Source: Succinispira mobilis DSM 6222 (GTDB taxonomy: Bacteria; Bacillota; Negativicutes; Acidaminococcales; Succinispiraceae). From it: 64,000 bases of DNA. The stretch spans positions 1,515,351 through 1,579,350 of the forward strand of contig NZ_KB913028.1 in assembly GCF_000384135.1 (NCBI RefSeq). The letters run 5' to 3'. Both the position numbers and the translations under genes were made by a program. Each line of letters begins with the position of its first letter. The stretch's first letter is position 1. The notes under the pieces are model-generated. The model ran no database searches. It was not told where the DNA came from and saw only the letters and a program-made list of their open reading frames with translations. Shown piece by piece: positions 1 through 8,121 of the stretch.

Positions 1-76
1 ATCTCTCCCCTTCTTGTTTTGGATGAAATTGCAATGTCTTCTGTAGAAAAAATCATGTCCGTTATTATCGCAACAA

Positions 77-1183
77 CTACAAGACGACTAATTCATAATC
101 ACGACTGCCCATGCCAATCTCTTCTCCGTATTTGAGTTGTATGGTTCCGTCGACGTGGGCGCGCAAACCGTGGAATTTATCCGCACCAGCTTCGCAATTA
201 CATGACAGAAAAGAATTTGAAAAGCCAAGTTGCTGGTTTACCAGATCGTAGCTCGCTGGATCAATGGCCACAGGATCAGTGGAAGCTAAAAAGCCGATAT
301 CGGGAACGATCGGTGCGTCGCTCCAGGGCACACAATCACAATCAGGAGTAATGTTTAACAGAAAGTTGATATAGCCAATCCGCTTTTCATGAGCCTTGGC
401 AAATCCATACCCATATTCAGTCATGCGCTCAAGAAATGCCGTTAAGTCTGTTGCCCAGTCCATCCCTGTGGCCTTTACAGGACAAACGGTCAGGCATTCG
501 CCGCAGCCAATGCATTTATCTTCAGCGACACTTGCTTTCTTATCACTCACAGTAATCGCCTGTTCAGGACACACCGCGCTGCATTTATTACAGCCAACGC
601 ATTTTTCTTGATCAACCATAATCTTGAGAGCATGCTGCTCTTTTTTTCCAGTTGCCGGTGCTCCACCCATAGCAAGGTTTTTTATTGCTCCGCCGAAGCC
701 CGCCATCTCATGCGCCTTAAAGTGAGACAATACGATTGCGCTGTCGGCACTGACAATGTCTTTAGCCAGTTTCACCTTATCAAAGTGTTTTTTACCTATT
801 TGCACCTCAGCAATATTTTCGCTGCGTAATCCATCAGCTATGATAATGGGCGCCCCGGTGACCGTATAATCAAAGCCATGTTCCAATGCAGTCAGCAGAT
901 GTTCGACCGCATTATGCCGACTTCCCGAATAGAGAGTGTTGGTGTCGGTCAAAAAAGGCTTGGCTCCCCGTTCTTTTATTTTGTCAACAACCTGGCGCAC
1001 AAAAACAGGACTAATAAAGCCATCACTGCCGCGTTCACCAAAGGTCAACTTTACAGCCGTAAGACCATCCGGTTGAATCAGCTCACTGAAACCGGCGCGG
1101 TCAAACAGGTTCCTAATTTTGCTGATTTTATTGCTTTTATCTGTTCTTGCTCTCAAATTTGCGAAATATACTTTGCTGGACAC
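77..1183 (-). CDS. DUF362 domain protein with two 4Fe-4S clusters
   Basis: The protein has an N-terminal DUF362 domain followed by a ferredoxin-like insert with two C-x2-C-x2-C-x3-CP motifs (CVGCNKCSAVCP and CIGCGECLTVCP), enough to bind two 4Fe-4S clusters. A further Cys-rich stretch (CNCEAG) lies near the C-terminus. The family is a cytosolic iron-sulfur protein of poorly defined redox role. The reading frame is open upstream to a TTG at 1246, but I prefer the GTG at 1183 because AAAGGAG lies 8 nt before it; the longer version would overlap the preceding stop. It is the last gene of the leftward operon that starts near 4.04 kb, so co-regulation with the MerR regulator and flavodoxin-like gene is likely. 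Function beyond electron transfer is not assignable from sequence. Confidence 0.8.
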   Translation of the reverse strand: MSSKVYFANLRARTDKSNKISKIRNLFDRAGFSELIQPDGLTAVKLTFGERGSDGFISPVFVRQVVDKIKERGAKPFLTDTNTLYSGSRHNAVEHLLTALEHGFDYTVTGAPIIIADGLRSENIAEVQIGKKHFDKVKLAKDIVSADSAIVLSHFKAHEMAGFGGAIKNLAMGGAPATGKKEQHALKIMVDQEKCVGCNKCSAVCPEQAITVSDKKASVAEDKCIGCGECLTVCPVKATGMDWATDLTAFLERMTEYGYGFAKAHEKRIGYINFLLNITPDCDCVPWSDAPIVPDIGFLASTDPVAIDPASYDLVNQQLGFSNSFLSCNCEAGADKFHGLRAHVDGTIQLKYGEEIGMGSRDYELVVL

Positions 1184-1242
1184 AAGTGTTTCTCCTTTAC
1201 AAATCACATTTTTTCGGGAACTTGTAGGCAAACAGTAATTAA

Positions 1243-1782
1243 TCAAACGTTTTTTCCCATTTGATAAGCTTCTTTCAAGATCGACGGCGAATTACAGATA
1301 TCTCCCGGCTTAGTTGCTCCAACTCCGCGCACAACCCCTGCCAAATTTGTCAGATCAAAGCAATCGATCCATCCTTGCAAGCCCTTTACTGCACCATCCA
1401 TAGAAGCCGGATCTACATCAGCTGATGCTGCCAGCAAATAAATGTCGCGAAAAGCATACTTCTGAGGAAAAAGAGGATTAGAACGATCCAGCAAGGTTTT
1501 CATCTGCCCACACATTTCATAAAAATATATTGGTGTTGCGAAGACTATCGTGTCGGCATGAAGCATTTTTTCGCCAATTGCATTTGCATCGTCGTCTATT
1601 ACGCACTTCTTAGTAGTCTGACAAGCAAGACAACCTTTGCAAAAGCCAATATTTTGGTCATACAGACAGATTTCTTCTACGCTATGCCCGCTTTCAAGAG
1701 CGCCTCGCTTGAACTCATCAGCTAATATTTCAGAATTCCCCCCTTTGCGCGGGCTGGTGGATATAATTAGTATATTTTTCAT
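1243..1782 (-). CDS. flavodoxin-like NAD(P)H-dependent FMN oxidoreductase
   Basis: A 179-residue protein of the NADPH-dependent FMN reductase / iron-sulfur flavoprotein class. The N-terminal strand and phosphate-binding loop read ILIISTSPRKGGNSEIL, the usual FMN site. A CKGCLACQ segment near residues 48-55 is typical of flavoproteins with extra cysteines that may hold a cluster or act as redox thiols. TPIYFYEMCGQMKTLLDR matches the second flavin-contact region of the family. It lies between the lipoprotein and the DUF362 ferredoxin protein, so the pair could form a short electron-transfer chain. That link is inference; the fold assignment is secure. Confidence 0.85.
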   Translation of the reverse strand: MKNILIISTSPRKGGNSEILADEFKRGALESGHSVEEICLYDQNIGFCKGCLACQTTKKCVIDDDANAIGEKMLHADTIVFATPIYFYEMCGQMKTLLDRSNPLFPQKYAFRDIYLLAASADVDPASMDGAVKGLQGWIDCFDLTNLAGVVRGVGATKPGDICNSPSILKEAYQMGKNV

Positions 1783-1837
1783 TCTATTCGTCTCCTGTCA
1801 TGGTTTTTGTAATCAGGACTTAAGGTACACTCGCTAA

Positions 1838-2407
1838 TCAATTGCTGATTTCAAATGTAACCTGTACATCTCCCTTTCCCAGGACCTCTTTCAACCCGGA
1901 AATGTCTTCTATATAACCAAGTCTGACGTATCCACCATTTGAATTGGAAAACGTATTATAAAATAGTACCAGGCTATTAGATGACCAACACATGATCTCT
2001 CCCGCATGAATGGTTGCAGGCGTCTCTGTCGATTTGACAGGCAAATTCTCCGATAAATGATAATATTTCTCCCGGCCATTCAGTTCAGTCATACTAACAG
2101 TCATCGGCAACTTCACAATCAAAGCTCTTGTTGTTTCGTTATTATAAAGCTTCACAGGGAACACCTTGTCACCAACCGTAATCTTTGCGTTTATCATTTT
2201 CTCACTTTCAACATTGCCGGTTTGTTTGCTATGGTTACTTTCTGTAAGTGGTTTAGAATTTGACGTTGGCGATTCCGAATTTTCAGCAACTGAATTGTTT
2301 ACGGCTGTTACCCCTGAATTCTTGGTAAAGCCACAAGCAGCTAGTAGGAACGCCAAAAGAACCGATAGCAACAACAGGAGGAATCTATTTAACCCTTTTA
2401 TTTTCAC
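1838..2407 (-). CDS. lipoprotein with cyclophilin-like fold domain
   Basis: The N-terminus is a lipoprotein signal: basic start, a run of leucines and the lipobox LLAAC with the acylated Cys at residue 25. A Ser/Asn-rich linker follows (about 26-70). The remaining 120 residues, from MINAKITVGDKVF onward, match the small bacterial cyclophilin-like domain (VKLYNNETTRALI..LP at its start, GYIEDISGL..LGKGDVQVTFEI at its end). Members of this family are commonly found next to flavodoxin and alpha/beta hydrolase genes; their activity is unproven. Expected location is the outer face of the cytoplasmic membrane. It lies 26 nt downstream of the MerR gene in the same operon. Confidence 0.75.
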   Translation of the reverse strand: MKIKGLNRFLLLLLSVLLAFLLAACGFTKNSGVTAVNNSVAENSESPTSNSKPLTESNHSKQTGNVESEKMINAKITVGDKVFPVKLYNNETTRALIVKLPMTVSMTELNGREKYYHLSENLPVKSTETPATIHAGEIMCWSSNSLVLFYNTFSNSNGGYVRLGYIEDISGLKEVLGKGDVQVTFEISN

Positions 2408-2433
2408 TTATACTCCTCCAGCTTCAACAAGTC

Positions 2434-2829
2434 TCATTTCTTATTATCTTTATCCATAATTTCTACAGATTCCTCAAGATGATCGTAATTGTCAATTTTG
2501 CACAGCAAACGTTCTTTAACGGCCTGCAATTCCACAATGCGTTCGTCCAATCGACGATACTCATCCAGCAAAAGTTCCTTCCTAGCATCTTTGGTAGCTG
2601 GCCCCTGTTGATAAAGTTGAACATACTCAACAAGAGTTTCTACCGGCATACCGGCTTTTCGCATGCAGTGAATAAATTCAATCCATCCACAGCTGTAGTC
2701 ATCATATTCGCGAATTCCATTAGGCCTGCGTTTAACCGGAGGAATAAGGCCGATTCGTTCGTAATAACGCAGTGTATCATGCGTTAACCCGTATTTTTCA
2801 CTTACTTCCGAGATAAGCATCTGATTCAC
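2434..2829 (-). CDS. MerR-family transcriptional regulator, AdhR-like
   Basis: The N-terminal winged HTH is clear (LISEVSEKYGLTHDTLRYYERIGLIPP), followed by a coiled-coil dimerisation helix from about residue 90 (RRLDERIVELQAVKERLL). The first-helix region after the wing reads FIHCMRKAGMPVE with Cys55, close to where aldehyde- and thiol-stress regulators of the AdhR/NmlR group carry their sensing cysteine; Cys47 is a second candidate. There is no metal-binding C-terminal loop as in MerR or CueR. The gene sits 12 nt after an alpha/beta hydrolase gene whose promoter has the 19-bp spacer used by MerR proteins, so autoregulation is likely. The inducer is inferred only from family resemblance. Confidence 0.85.
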   Translation of the reverse strand: MNQMLISEVSEKYGLTHDTLRYYERIGLIPPVKRRPNGIREYDDYSCGWIEFIHCMRKAGMPVETLVEYVQLYQQGPATKDARKELLLDEYRRLDERIVELQAVKERLLCKIDNYDHLEESVEIMDKDNKK

Positions 2830-2840
2830 TCCTTATAAAT

Positions 2841-3908
2841 TTAAATACTTGAAAAAAACTCAGTTAACTTGTCAAAGGGAATCATATCTTTCCGATCATA
2901 CAAATCAATATGTCTCGCCCCTTTAACGATGTATAATTCCTTTGGCTCAGCCGCCTGTTTATAGGCGTCTTCTGTAAAGTAGCGAGAGTGCGCGTTTTCA
3001 CCCATAATGAACAAAATCGGCCGCGGCGAAATCGTATCAAGATAGTTCATCTCCGGGAAGTTCATAAACGCCATACTACTCGTAATCGTAAATGCGCCTA
3101 TTGAATTTGGATGGTGTCCGCGTGGCGCTACATAGTATTCAAAAAACTCATCCGTAATAGGATCTACGGATTTCTCAGGTATTTCCGCTGGGAACTGCGG
3201 CGCTAACTGGGGTGCGCCATTGTCCACATCCTTCCAACGCTGCTCACCCAGTTGATCCAGAAGTTTATTTCGTTGTTCTGGTGTCATACTGTCTTTCCAA
3301 CCGTTGCGTATCACACGGCTCATATCATACATGCTCGCGGTAGCAACTGCCTTAATTCGATGATCCACCTGTGCTGCGGTAAGCGCAAACCCACCGCTTC
3401 CACAAATGCCGATCGCACCAATTTTTTCTCGGTCTACATAGGGAAGCGTTCCTAAAAAATCTACACCTGCACTAAAGTCTTCTGTAAATATGTCTGGCGA
3501 AGAAATATGTTTAGGTTCTCCGCTACTTTCGCCGTTATAAGATTCGTCAAATGCAATTGCGATAAAGCCTCTTTCAGCCATTGTCTGCGCATAAATACCA
3601 GCACCCTGCTCCTTTACACCGCCATATGGCGTACCGATAACCAGCGCTGCATGTTTTTGGGTTTTATCAAGATTCTTCGGTACATATAAATCTGCAGCAA
3701 CGGTAATACCATATCTGTTTTTATAAGAGACTTTTTCAATTATTACTTTATCGCTAGGCGGGAAAGTCCTCCCATCAATCAAATTATCGGTTGCTGAATG
3801 TTTGTCCGATGCAACCGCAGCATCAACACCGTTCATAGACAATACCAGTCCCAAAGTCATAGTTGCAAGCATTTTTAAGCTTGTCGTAAAAATTGTTTTC
3901 TTTTTCAT
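2841..3908 (-). CDS. secreted alpha/beta hydrolase, paralogue of the gene at 6841
   Basis: A 355-aa protein with a Sec-type signal peptide (basic MKKK start, hydrophobic stretch, likely cleavage after about residue 33). The core is an alpha/beta hydrolase. The nucleophile elbow near residue 169 reads GICGSGGF, which aligns with the Cys-nucleophile elbow of dienelactone hydrolases rather than the common GxSxG. A conserved GENAHSRYF segment and the C-terminal GARHIDLYD supply the likely acid and histidine. First gene of the leftward operon, headed by a MerR-type promoter at 4042-4072. The substrate is unknown; the signal peptide suggests action at the cell surface. It closely resembles the divergent gene starting at 6841. 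Confidence 0.8.
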   Translation of the reverse strand: MKKKTIFTTSLKMLATMTLGLVLSMNGVDAAVASDKHSATDNLIDGRTFPPSDKVIIEKVSYKNRYGITVAADLYVPKNLDKTQKHAALVIGTPYGGVKEQGAGIYAQTMAERGFIAIAFDESYNGESSGEPKHISSPDIFTEDFSAGVDFLGTLPYVDREKIGAIGICGSGGFALTAAQVDHRIKAVATASMYDMSRVIRNGWKDSMTPEQRNKLLDQLGEQRWKDVDNGAPQLAPQFPAEIPEKSVDPITDEFFEYYVAPRGHHPNSIGAFTITSSMAFMNFPEMNYLDTISPRPILFIMGENAHSRYFTEDAYKQAAEPKELYIVKGARHIDLYDRKDMIPFDKLTEFFSSI

Positions 3909-4041
3909 ATTAGTACCCCTTTCATTTTTGATTTTTTAAATGTACATTCAATTTCTGGCTTACAGCAGTTTGATGTAGTCAAGGTAAAGCGAATACATCG
4001 CTGTGCCACTTATAAAATTTACGCAACAGCACTTCAAAATT

Positions 4042-4072
4042 AGTCTAACACCTAGAGTTAACACCAGGTCAA
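4042..4072 (-). promoter_or_regulatory. MerR-type promoter (19-bp spacer) of the hydrolase-merR operon
   Basis: On the minus strand TTGACC (4072-4067) and TAGACT (4047-4042) are separated by exactly 19 bp. The spacer carries the interrupted dyad TGGTGTTAACTCTAGGTGT centred on GTTAAC. Overlong spacers with a central dyad are the hallmark of promoters that MerR proteins twist into activity. It faces the alpha/beta hydrolase gene at 3908 and the merR gene after it. Confidence 0.75.
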
Positions 4073-4194
4073 GTTCTTTTGAAGAAAAAACAAATAAAAT
4101 GCAACAAGTTCGTATAAGCTACGCAAAACACATCGTCTATTATCCGCCAAAATGCAGAGATTTACACACCAAGCCCTCTCTATTCCAAGCCTTC

Positions 4195-5307
4195 TTACTC
4201 AACCTGTTCCCACCATCGCGAAAAGACTTTTTGTGAATTTGCCAATTCGACAATCTCTCCGATGAGGGGTGTAAGAAGTTGATACGTTTTGTTCTGACTT
4301 GCCGAAACAATACGCTGAAACGGTTCATCCCACGGGTGATTTGCAATAGCAAACTTGCCTATATGCCCTAGTAATAACGAATGTGTTTGCAATTCTCCAG
4401 CAGCTTGAGCCGCTTCTTCTGGCGTCATATGAATTAATGACCAGTTAGGGTCATACTGTCCCGCATCTAAAATCGCAAGATCGAACCCGCGAAACTCCTC
4501 CCCTATCTCCTTAAAATGAGGTCCATAGCCGCTGTCGCCACTAAAAAACACTCGACGCTCTCGCGTCACAAAAGCCGCCCCTATCCACAATGTCTTATCT
4601 TTGCTTAACATTCGTCCGGAATAGTGGCGAGCCGGCAAGACATGCACAAGCAGGTTGTCTTCCAATGGTACTTGTTCGTACCAATCTGCTTCATGTATAC
4701 GTTTTTCCTCAAATCCCCATTGTGCAAAGTAATTCCCCACGCCTAACCCACAAACCACATGATTAATCTTAGATTTTAGCGCAATAATCGAAGAATAATC
4801 CAAATGATCCCAGTGGTCGTGGGAAACAACCAAGCAATCGATTTCCGGCATATCTTGAGCCGTATAGAGGTTGGTTCCTGCAAAGGCCTTATTGGCGAAC
4901 GAAACAGGCGATGCATACGCGCTGAATACAGGATCGATCAATATTCTTTTCCCGCCAAGCTGCATGTAGTATGAAGAATGGCCAAGCCATATTACCACAT
5001 CCTTGGAGATATCCAATGTCTTTAAATCCGTTTTTACTGCAGGAATAGATTCGCTCGGCGTTAGCCGCTCTTTTTTAGCAAAAAGGAAATCCCACCATAA
5101 TGAAAGTAAATTTCGTTCGTTGACAACCACCGTAGTAGGAACTAGGTTTTGAAATTTCCCATTTGAATAATGCGGCGAGCTTTCCAGCTTCTCCAATCTA
5201 GCTCCATCGGGTAAAGAACCAAACTTAGGATGCTGAAGATACAGAGCGGTGCCAAGAAGTAGAACCGCGATAATCAGTAATAAAATCAACGTCATTTTTT
5301 TAACCAT
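4195..5307 (-). CDS. MBL-fold metallohydrolase, NAPE-PLD/UlaG-like, membrane anchored
   Basis: A 370-aa metallo-beta-lactamase-fold protein. The zinc motif HxHxDH is present near residue 160 (VVSHDHWDHLDY), with later ligands in FFSGDSGYGPHF, DAGQYDPNW and LLGHIGKF. Arrangement and length fit the NAPE-PLD/UlaG-like branch, which hydrolyses phosphodiester or lactone bonds. The first 25 residues are hydrophobic after MVKK, giving a signal anchor without a clear cleavage site, so the enzyme probably sits on the outer face of the membrane. It follows the MFS gene by 56 nt on the same strand and probably shares its MerR-type promoter. The substrate cannot be read from the sequence. Confidence 0.8.
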   Translation of the reverse strand: MVKKMTLILLLIIAVLLLGTALYLQHPKFGSLPDGARLEKLESSPHYSNGKFQNLVPTTVVVNERNLLSLWWDFLFAKKERLTPSESIPAVKTDLKTLDISKDVVIWLGHSSYYMQLGGKRILIDPVFSAYASPVSFANKAFAGTNLYTAQDMPEIDCLVVSHDHWDHLDYSSIIALKSKINHVVCGLGVGNYFAQWGFEEKRIHEADWYEQVPLEDNLLVHVLPARHYSGRMLSKDKTLWIGAAFVTRERRVFFSGDSGYGPHFKEIGEEFRGFDLAILDAGQYDPNWSLIHMTPEEAAQAAGELQTHSLLLGHIGKFAIANHPWDEPFQRIVSASQNKTYQLLTPLIGEIVELANSQKVFSRWWEQVE

Positions 5308-5363
5308 CTTTCACCATAAGTCTTTCCATAATCATTATTGTTTTTTGAAAAAATGCCAAATCA

Positions 5364-6569
5364 TTACGCTAAGCTTTTTTCGCCCGCTTCCTCAGTCGTC
5401 ATTTTTTCGTCCCTTTGGGAACGACAGAGACGCATAAAAATAAAGACGCTGCTTAGCGCGGAAAAAACCACGCCTCCAAGCATAACGAATTCCATGCCAA
5501 TTTCGGATATGAAATAACCACATACCGTAGCACCCAGCGTCACCCCTAAATTAGCGGAAGTTAGAAACAACCCGTTGGCAAAATCCGGCGCTTCCGGCGC
5601 AGCTGTGGAAACCCAATACTGGTTAATATTAGCCCCGATTCCTCCTAAAACGCCCCAAATAAAAATAAGCAGCGCCGCAGGCATAGCAAATTCACCTACT
5701 AGAAATAGAAGCATATAAAGCGCTCCCAAGAAAAACGGAAAAGCGGCTACCGTTTTGTTTGCATTCTTAGTAAGCAAGCGCCCGGCAAGCATACTGCCGA
5801 GAATATTGGCCATTCCATACACAAATAGAACCAAACTAATTGTATTCCAGGAAAAGTGCGTAACCGATTCTAAATATTTTGCCAGATAGCTAAACACGCC
5901 AAACACGGCGCCATTCATAAGGAGCACTGCGATAAGGGATATCCATGTTAGTGATTTTTTCAGCACACTTACCTGTTCCCCATAAGACAGCCGCCTTTCT
6001 ACCGGCATAGAGGGTACCCAGAAAAAGGTCGCCAGCAATGCCAGAGCAGTGACAAGGGCAAAAAACGCCATAGACATCTCAAGAGAAACCGCAGCGGCAA
6101 TGAAATTGCTCACGGGTACGCCAATAACCATTCCGGCTGACACGCCAATGAATACTTTTGCCACAGCTTTGGGAGACTCCTCTGGTTTAACTGAGGCAGC
6201 CGCTACTGAAAAGGCCAGTGAACAATAAATCGGATGAAAAAAAGCCGGGATCACTCGCGCCAGCAGGGCAATTACGAAATTAGGCGCAAAGATAGCGACA
6301 ATATTTCCTGCAGTAAAAATTCCAAGCACCAACAACATCACTTTTTTACGATCAATCCCAGAAAACAAAAGAGGCATTGTAGGGCCGGATATTGCAACAA
6401 CCAAAGCAAACAAACTTACGAGCAAACCAGCCTGTGATATACTGACTTGAAACTTCTCCGCCACAAACGGCAAAATCCCAATTATTCCCATTTCAGTATT
6501 TAGGATACCAAAAACTCCTACAGTTAAAATAAATATGATCAAATTATTTCGTTTCTTCAACTGATACAT
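5364..6569 (-). CDS. MFS efflux transporter (DHA1-like)
   Basis: A 401-aa hydrophobic protein with 12 predicted membrane spans, beginning with NNLIIFILTVGVFGILNTEM. The loop between helices 2 and 3 carries SGIDRKKVM, the shortened form of the MFS signature, and helix 4-5 contains R-x-I-P-AFFHPIY, as in AraJ/YdhP-type DHA1 drug:proton antiporters. An acidic, basic tail (CRSQRDEKM..) ends the protein in the cytosol. It is read from the MerR-type promoter at 6639-6669 and precedes the MBL-fold hydrolase. Together with the divergent hydrolase this suggests export or detoxification of a small organic compound; that role is inference. Confidence 0.85.
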   Translation of the reverse strand: MYQLKKRNNLIIFILTVGVFGILNTEMGIIGILPFVAEKFQVSISQAGLLVSLFALVVAISGPTMPLLFSGIDRKKVMLLVLGIFTAGNIVAIFAPNFVIALLARVIPAFFHPIYCSLAFSVAAASVKPEESPKAVAKVFIGVSAGMVIGVPVSNFIAAAVSLEMSMAFFALVTALALLATFFWVPSMPVERRLSYGEQVSVLKKSLTWISLIAVLLMNGAVFGVFSYLAKYLESVTHFSWNTISLVLFVYGMANILGSMLAGRLLTKNANKTVAAFPFFLGALYMLLFLVGEFAMPAALLIFIWGVLGGIGANINQYWVSTAAPEAPDFANGLFLTSANLGVTLGATVCGYFISEIGMEFVMLGGVVFSALSSVFIFMRLCRSQRDEKMTTEEAGEKSLA

Positions 6570-6638
6570 CTCCTTATCTCAACGAATTCTATGCATTTGA
6601 TAAATAGTATCGCCTTCTTTCGGCTGATACACCTAAGC

Positions 6639-6669
6639 AGTGTATCACTTGGAGTTAAGACTAGGTCAA
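6639..6669 (-). promoter_or_regulatory. MerR-type promoter (19-bp spacer) of the MFS gene
   Basis: On the minus strand TTGACC (6669-6664) and TACACT (6644-6639) are separated by 19 bp. The spacer holds a degenerate form of the same dyad (TAGTCTTAACTCCAAGTGA). A separate perfect 7-bp inverted repeat GATACAC-N7-GTGTATC overlaps the -10 and likely start point (about 6626-6646) and could be an additional operator or a leader hairpin. Confidence 0.7.
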
Positions 6670-6703
6670 ACGTTTTTTTTTAAAGAAAATTTCACGGCCC
6701 CTA

Positions 6704-6734
6704 TTGACTTGGTGTTAACACCAGGTTGTACCAT
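6704..6734 (+). promoter_or_regulatory. MerR-type promoter (19-bp spacer) of the hydrolase at 6841
   Basis: TTGACT (6704-6709) and TACCAT (6729-6734) are 19 bp apart, and the spacer holds the perfect 14-bp palindrome TGGTGTTAACACCA. It is the best dyad of the three MerR-type promoters here and closely matches AdhR-class operators, which also centre on GTTAAC. It is back-to-back with the MFS promoter, with 35 bp between the two -35 boxes. Confidence 0.8.
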
Positions 6735-6840
6735 AATAACGAAACACAAACTCTCTTGAAAACAAGAAAGAAAATATATAACAATAACGCAGTCTGTGTT
6801 TCAAAAGCATAGGATCTAAAAGAAAAGGAAGGGGTTAATT

Positions 6841-7908
6841 ATGAAAACGTCTATTATTACTCGAAGCCTTCATTTATTAAAGACGCTAGCGTTAGGTGTG
6901 CTCTTGTCGGTAGCCGGCGTTGGCGTTGCATCCGCGGCAGACATGTCCAATGGAGCAGACAACTTTTATAAGAGCGACAATGTAACCATGCAAAGGGTTA
7001 CATTTAAAAACCAATATAATATGAAAGTTGTAGGGAATCTTTTTATTCCCAAAGATTTTAATCAGAACGCCAAAAATCCCGCGATCATTGTCGGGCATCC
7101 TATGGGCGCGGTAAAAGAACAAAGCGCCAATCTATATGCCACGAAAATGGCTGAACAGGGCTTCGTTACTTTGTCCTTAGATTTGTCTTTCTGGGGAGAG
7201 AGTGAGGGGCTGCCTCGCAACGCTGTTTCGCCGGATATCTATGCCGAAGATTTCAGTGCTGCGGTGGATTTTCTGGGTACCCGCCCGTTTGTTGACAGGG
7301 AACGGATAGGTGTTATCGGAATTTGTGGCAGCGGGAGCTTTGCTATCAGCGCCGCCAAGATCGATCCGCGCATGAAAGCCATCGCCACAGTCAGCATGTA
7401 CGATATGGGTGCCGCCAACCGCAACGCTTTGCACCACTCACTTAGCATTGAGCAGCGAAAGCAAATCATCGCGGAAGCAGCAGAGCAACGCTACGTAGAA
7501 TTCACTGGCGGTGAAACCAAGTACACCAGTGGGACAACGCATGAGTTGAATGAGAACACCCACCCCATTCAGCGTGAATTTTATGATTTCTATCGCACTC
7601 CAAGGGGCGAATTCACTTCTAAAGGCTCATCACCAAAGCTGACGACGCACCCGACGTTTACCAGCAATGTTAAATTCATGAATTTTTACCCTTTCAATGA
7701 CATCGAAACCATTTCTCCTCGCCCCATGCTTTTTATCGCGGGCGAGAACGCTCATTCCCGAGAGTTTAGCGAAGACGCCTATAAGCTGGCAGCCGAACCG
7801 AAGGAACTCTACATTGTTCCGGGCGCAGGTCATGTGGATCTGTACGACCGGGTAGATTTAATTCCCTTTGCCAAGCTCACATCCTTCTTCAAAGAAAATC
7901 TGAAATAG
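6841..7908 (+). CDS. secreted alpha/beta hydrolase, paralogue of the gene at 2841
   Basis: A 355-aa protein with a signal peptide of about 33 residues ending VASAADM. The hydrolase core carries GICGSGSF near residue 160 (Cys- or Ser-type nucleophile elbow), GENAHSREF near 300 and GAGHVDLYD near 328 for the catalytic histidine. Length and all motifs are shared with the gene at 2841-3908, so the two arose by duplication. They are now driven by different MerR-type promoters of one regulon. A good Shine-Dalgarno (AAGGAAGGGG) lies ahead of the ATG. The gene stands alone and is followed by a terminator at 7967. Substrate unknown. Confidence 0.8.
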   Translation: MKTSIITRSLHLLKTLALGVLLSVAGVGVASAADMSNGADNFYKSDNVTMQRVTFKNQYNMKVVGNLFIPKDFNQNAKNPAIIVGHPMGAVKEQSANLYATKMAEQGFVTLSLDLSFWGESEGLPRNAVSPDIYAEDFSAAVDFLGTRPFVDRERIGVIGICGSGSFAISAAKIDPRMKAIATVSMYDMGAANRNALHHSLSIEQRKQIIAEAAEQRYVEFTGGETKYTSGTTHELNENTHPIQREFYDFYRTPRGEFTSKGSSPKLTTHPTFTSNVKFMNFYPFNDIETISPRPMLFIAGENAHSREFSEDAYKLAAEPKELYIVPGAGHVDLYDRVDLIPFAKLTSFFKENLK

Positions 7909-7966
7909 AAATCGCGTTAAAGCGCTAGAAACTTAGCATGCCATTGATACTTTAAGTAAAACCACC

Positions 7967-8004
7967 GTGAGAATCCCATATATTTTGGGTTTCTCACTTT
8001 TTTT
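7967..8004 (+). terminator. rho-independent terminator after the hydrolase gene
   Basis: GTGAGAATCCCA pairs with TGGGTTTCTCAC (one mismatch) across a short AT loop and is followed by seven Ts. Confidence 0.8.
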
Positions 8005-8024
8005 CTGAGTAGCAAATTATCTGA

Positions 8025-8062
8025 TGCATAATGAGAAAAATCATAATGATTTTCATTATGCA
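8025..8062. promoter_or_regulatory. orphan palindrome, Fur-box-like
   Basis: TGCATAATGA and TCATTATGCA are perfect arms around an inner ATCATAATGAT core, giving a 38-bp palindrome built of the ATAATG/CATTAT hexamers seen in Fur boxes. No gene begins next to it on either strand: it is followed by the 3' end of a leftward recombinase remnant. It could be a leftover operator at the island junction, or simply a hairpin. Confidence 0.4.
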
Positions 8063-8081
8063 TGTGCAAATAACAGCAAAA

Positions 8082-8110
8082 GCCGGCCAAGGTGATAACC
8101 CCAGCCGGCC
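8082..8110 (-). terminator. terminator of the truncated recombinase
   Basis: The self-complementary arms GGCCGGCT and GGCCGGCTTTT flank a 15-nt loop on the minus strand, just after the recombinase stop at 8122. GC-rich stem followed by Ts. Confidence 0.6.
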
Positions 8111-8121
8111 TAATTTTGCTT

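Noticed and set aside
1-76. Possible end of a plus-strand gene reading SPLLVLDEIAMSSVEKIM
   Set aside because: The frame would end inside the DUF362 gene near 135 and is too short for a family call.
878-1264. 128-aa plus-strand frame opposite the DUF362 gene
   Set aside because: Antisense to a gene with clear ferredoxin motifs; the product has no domain-like features.
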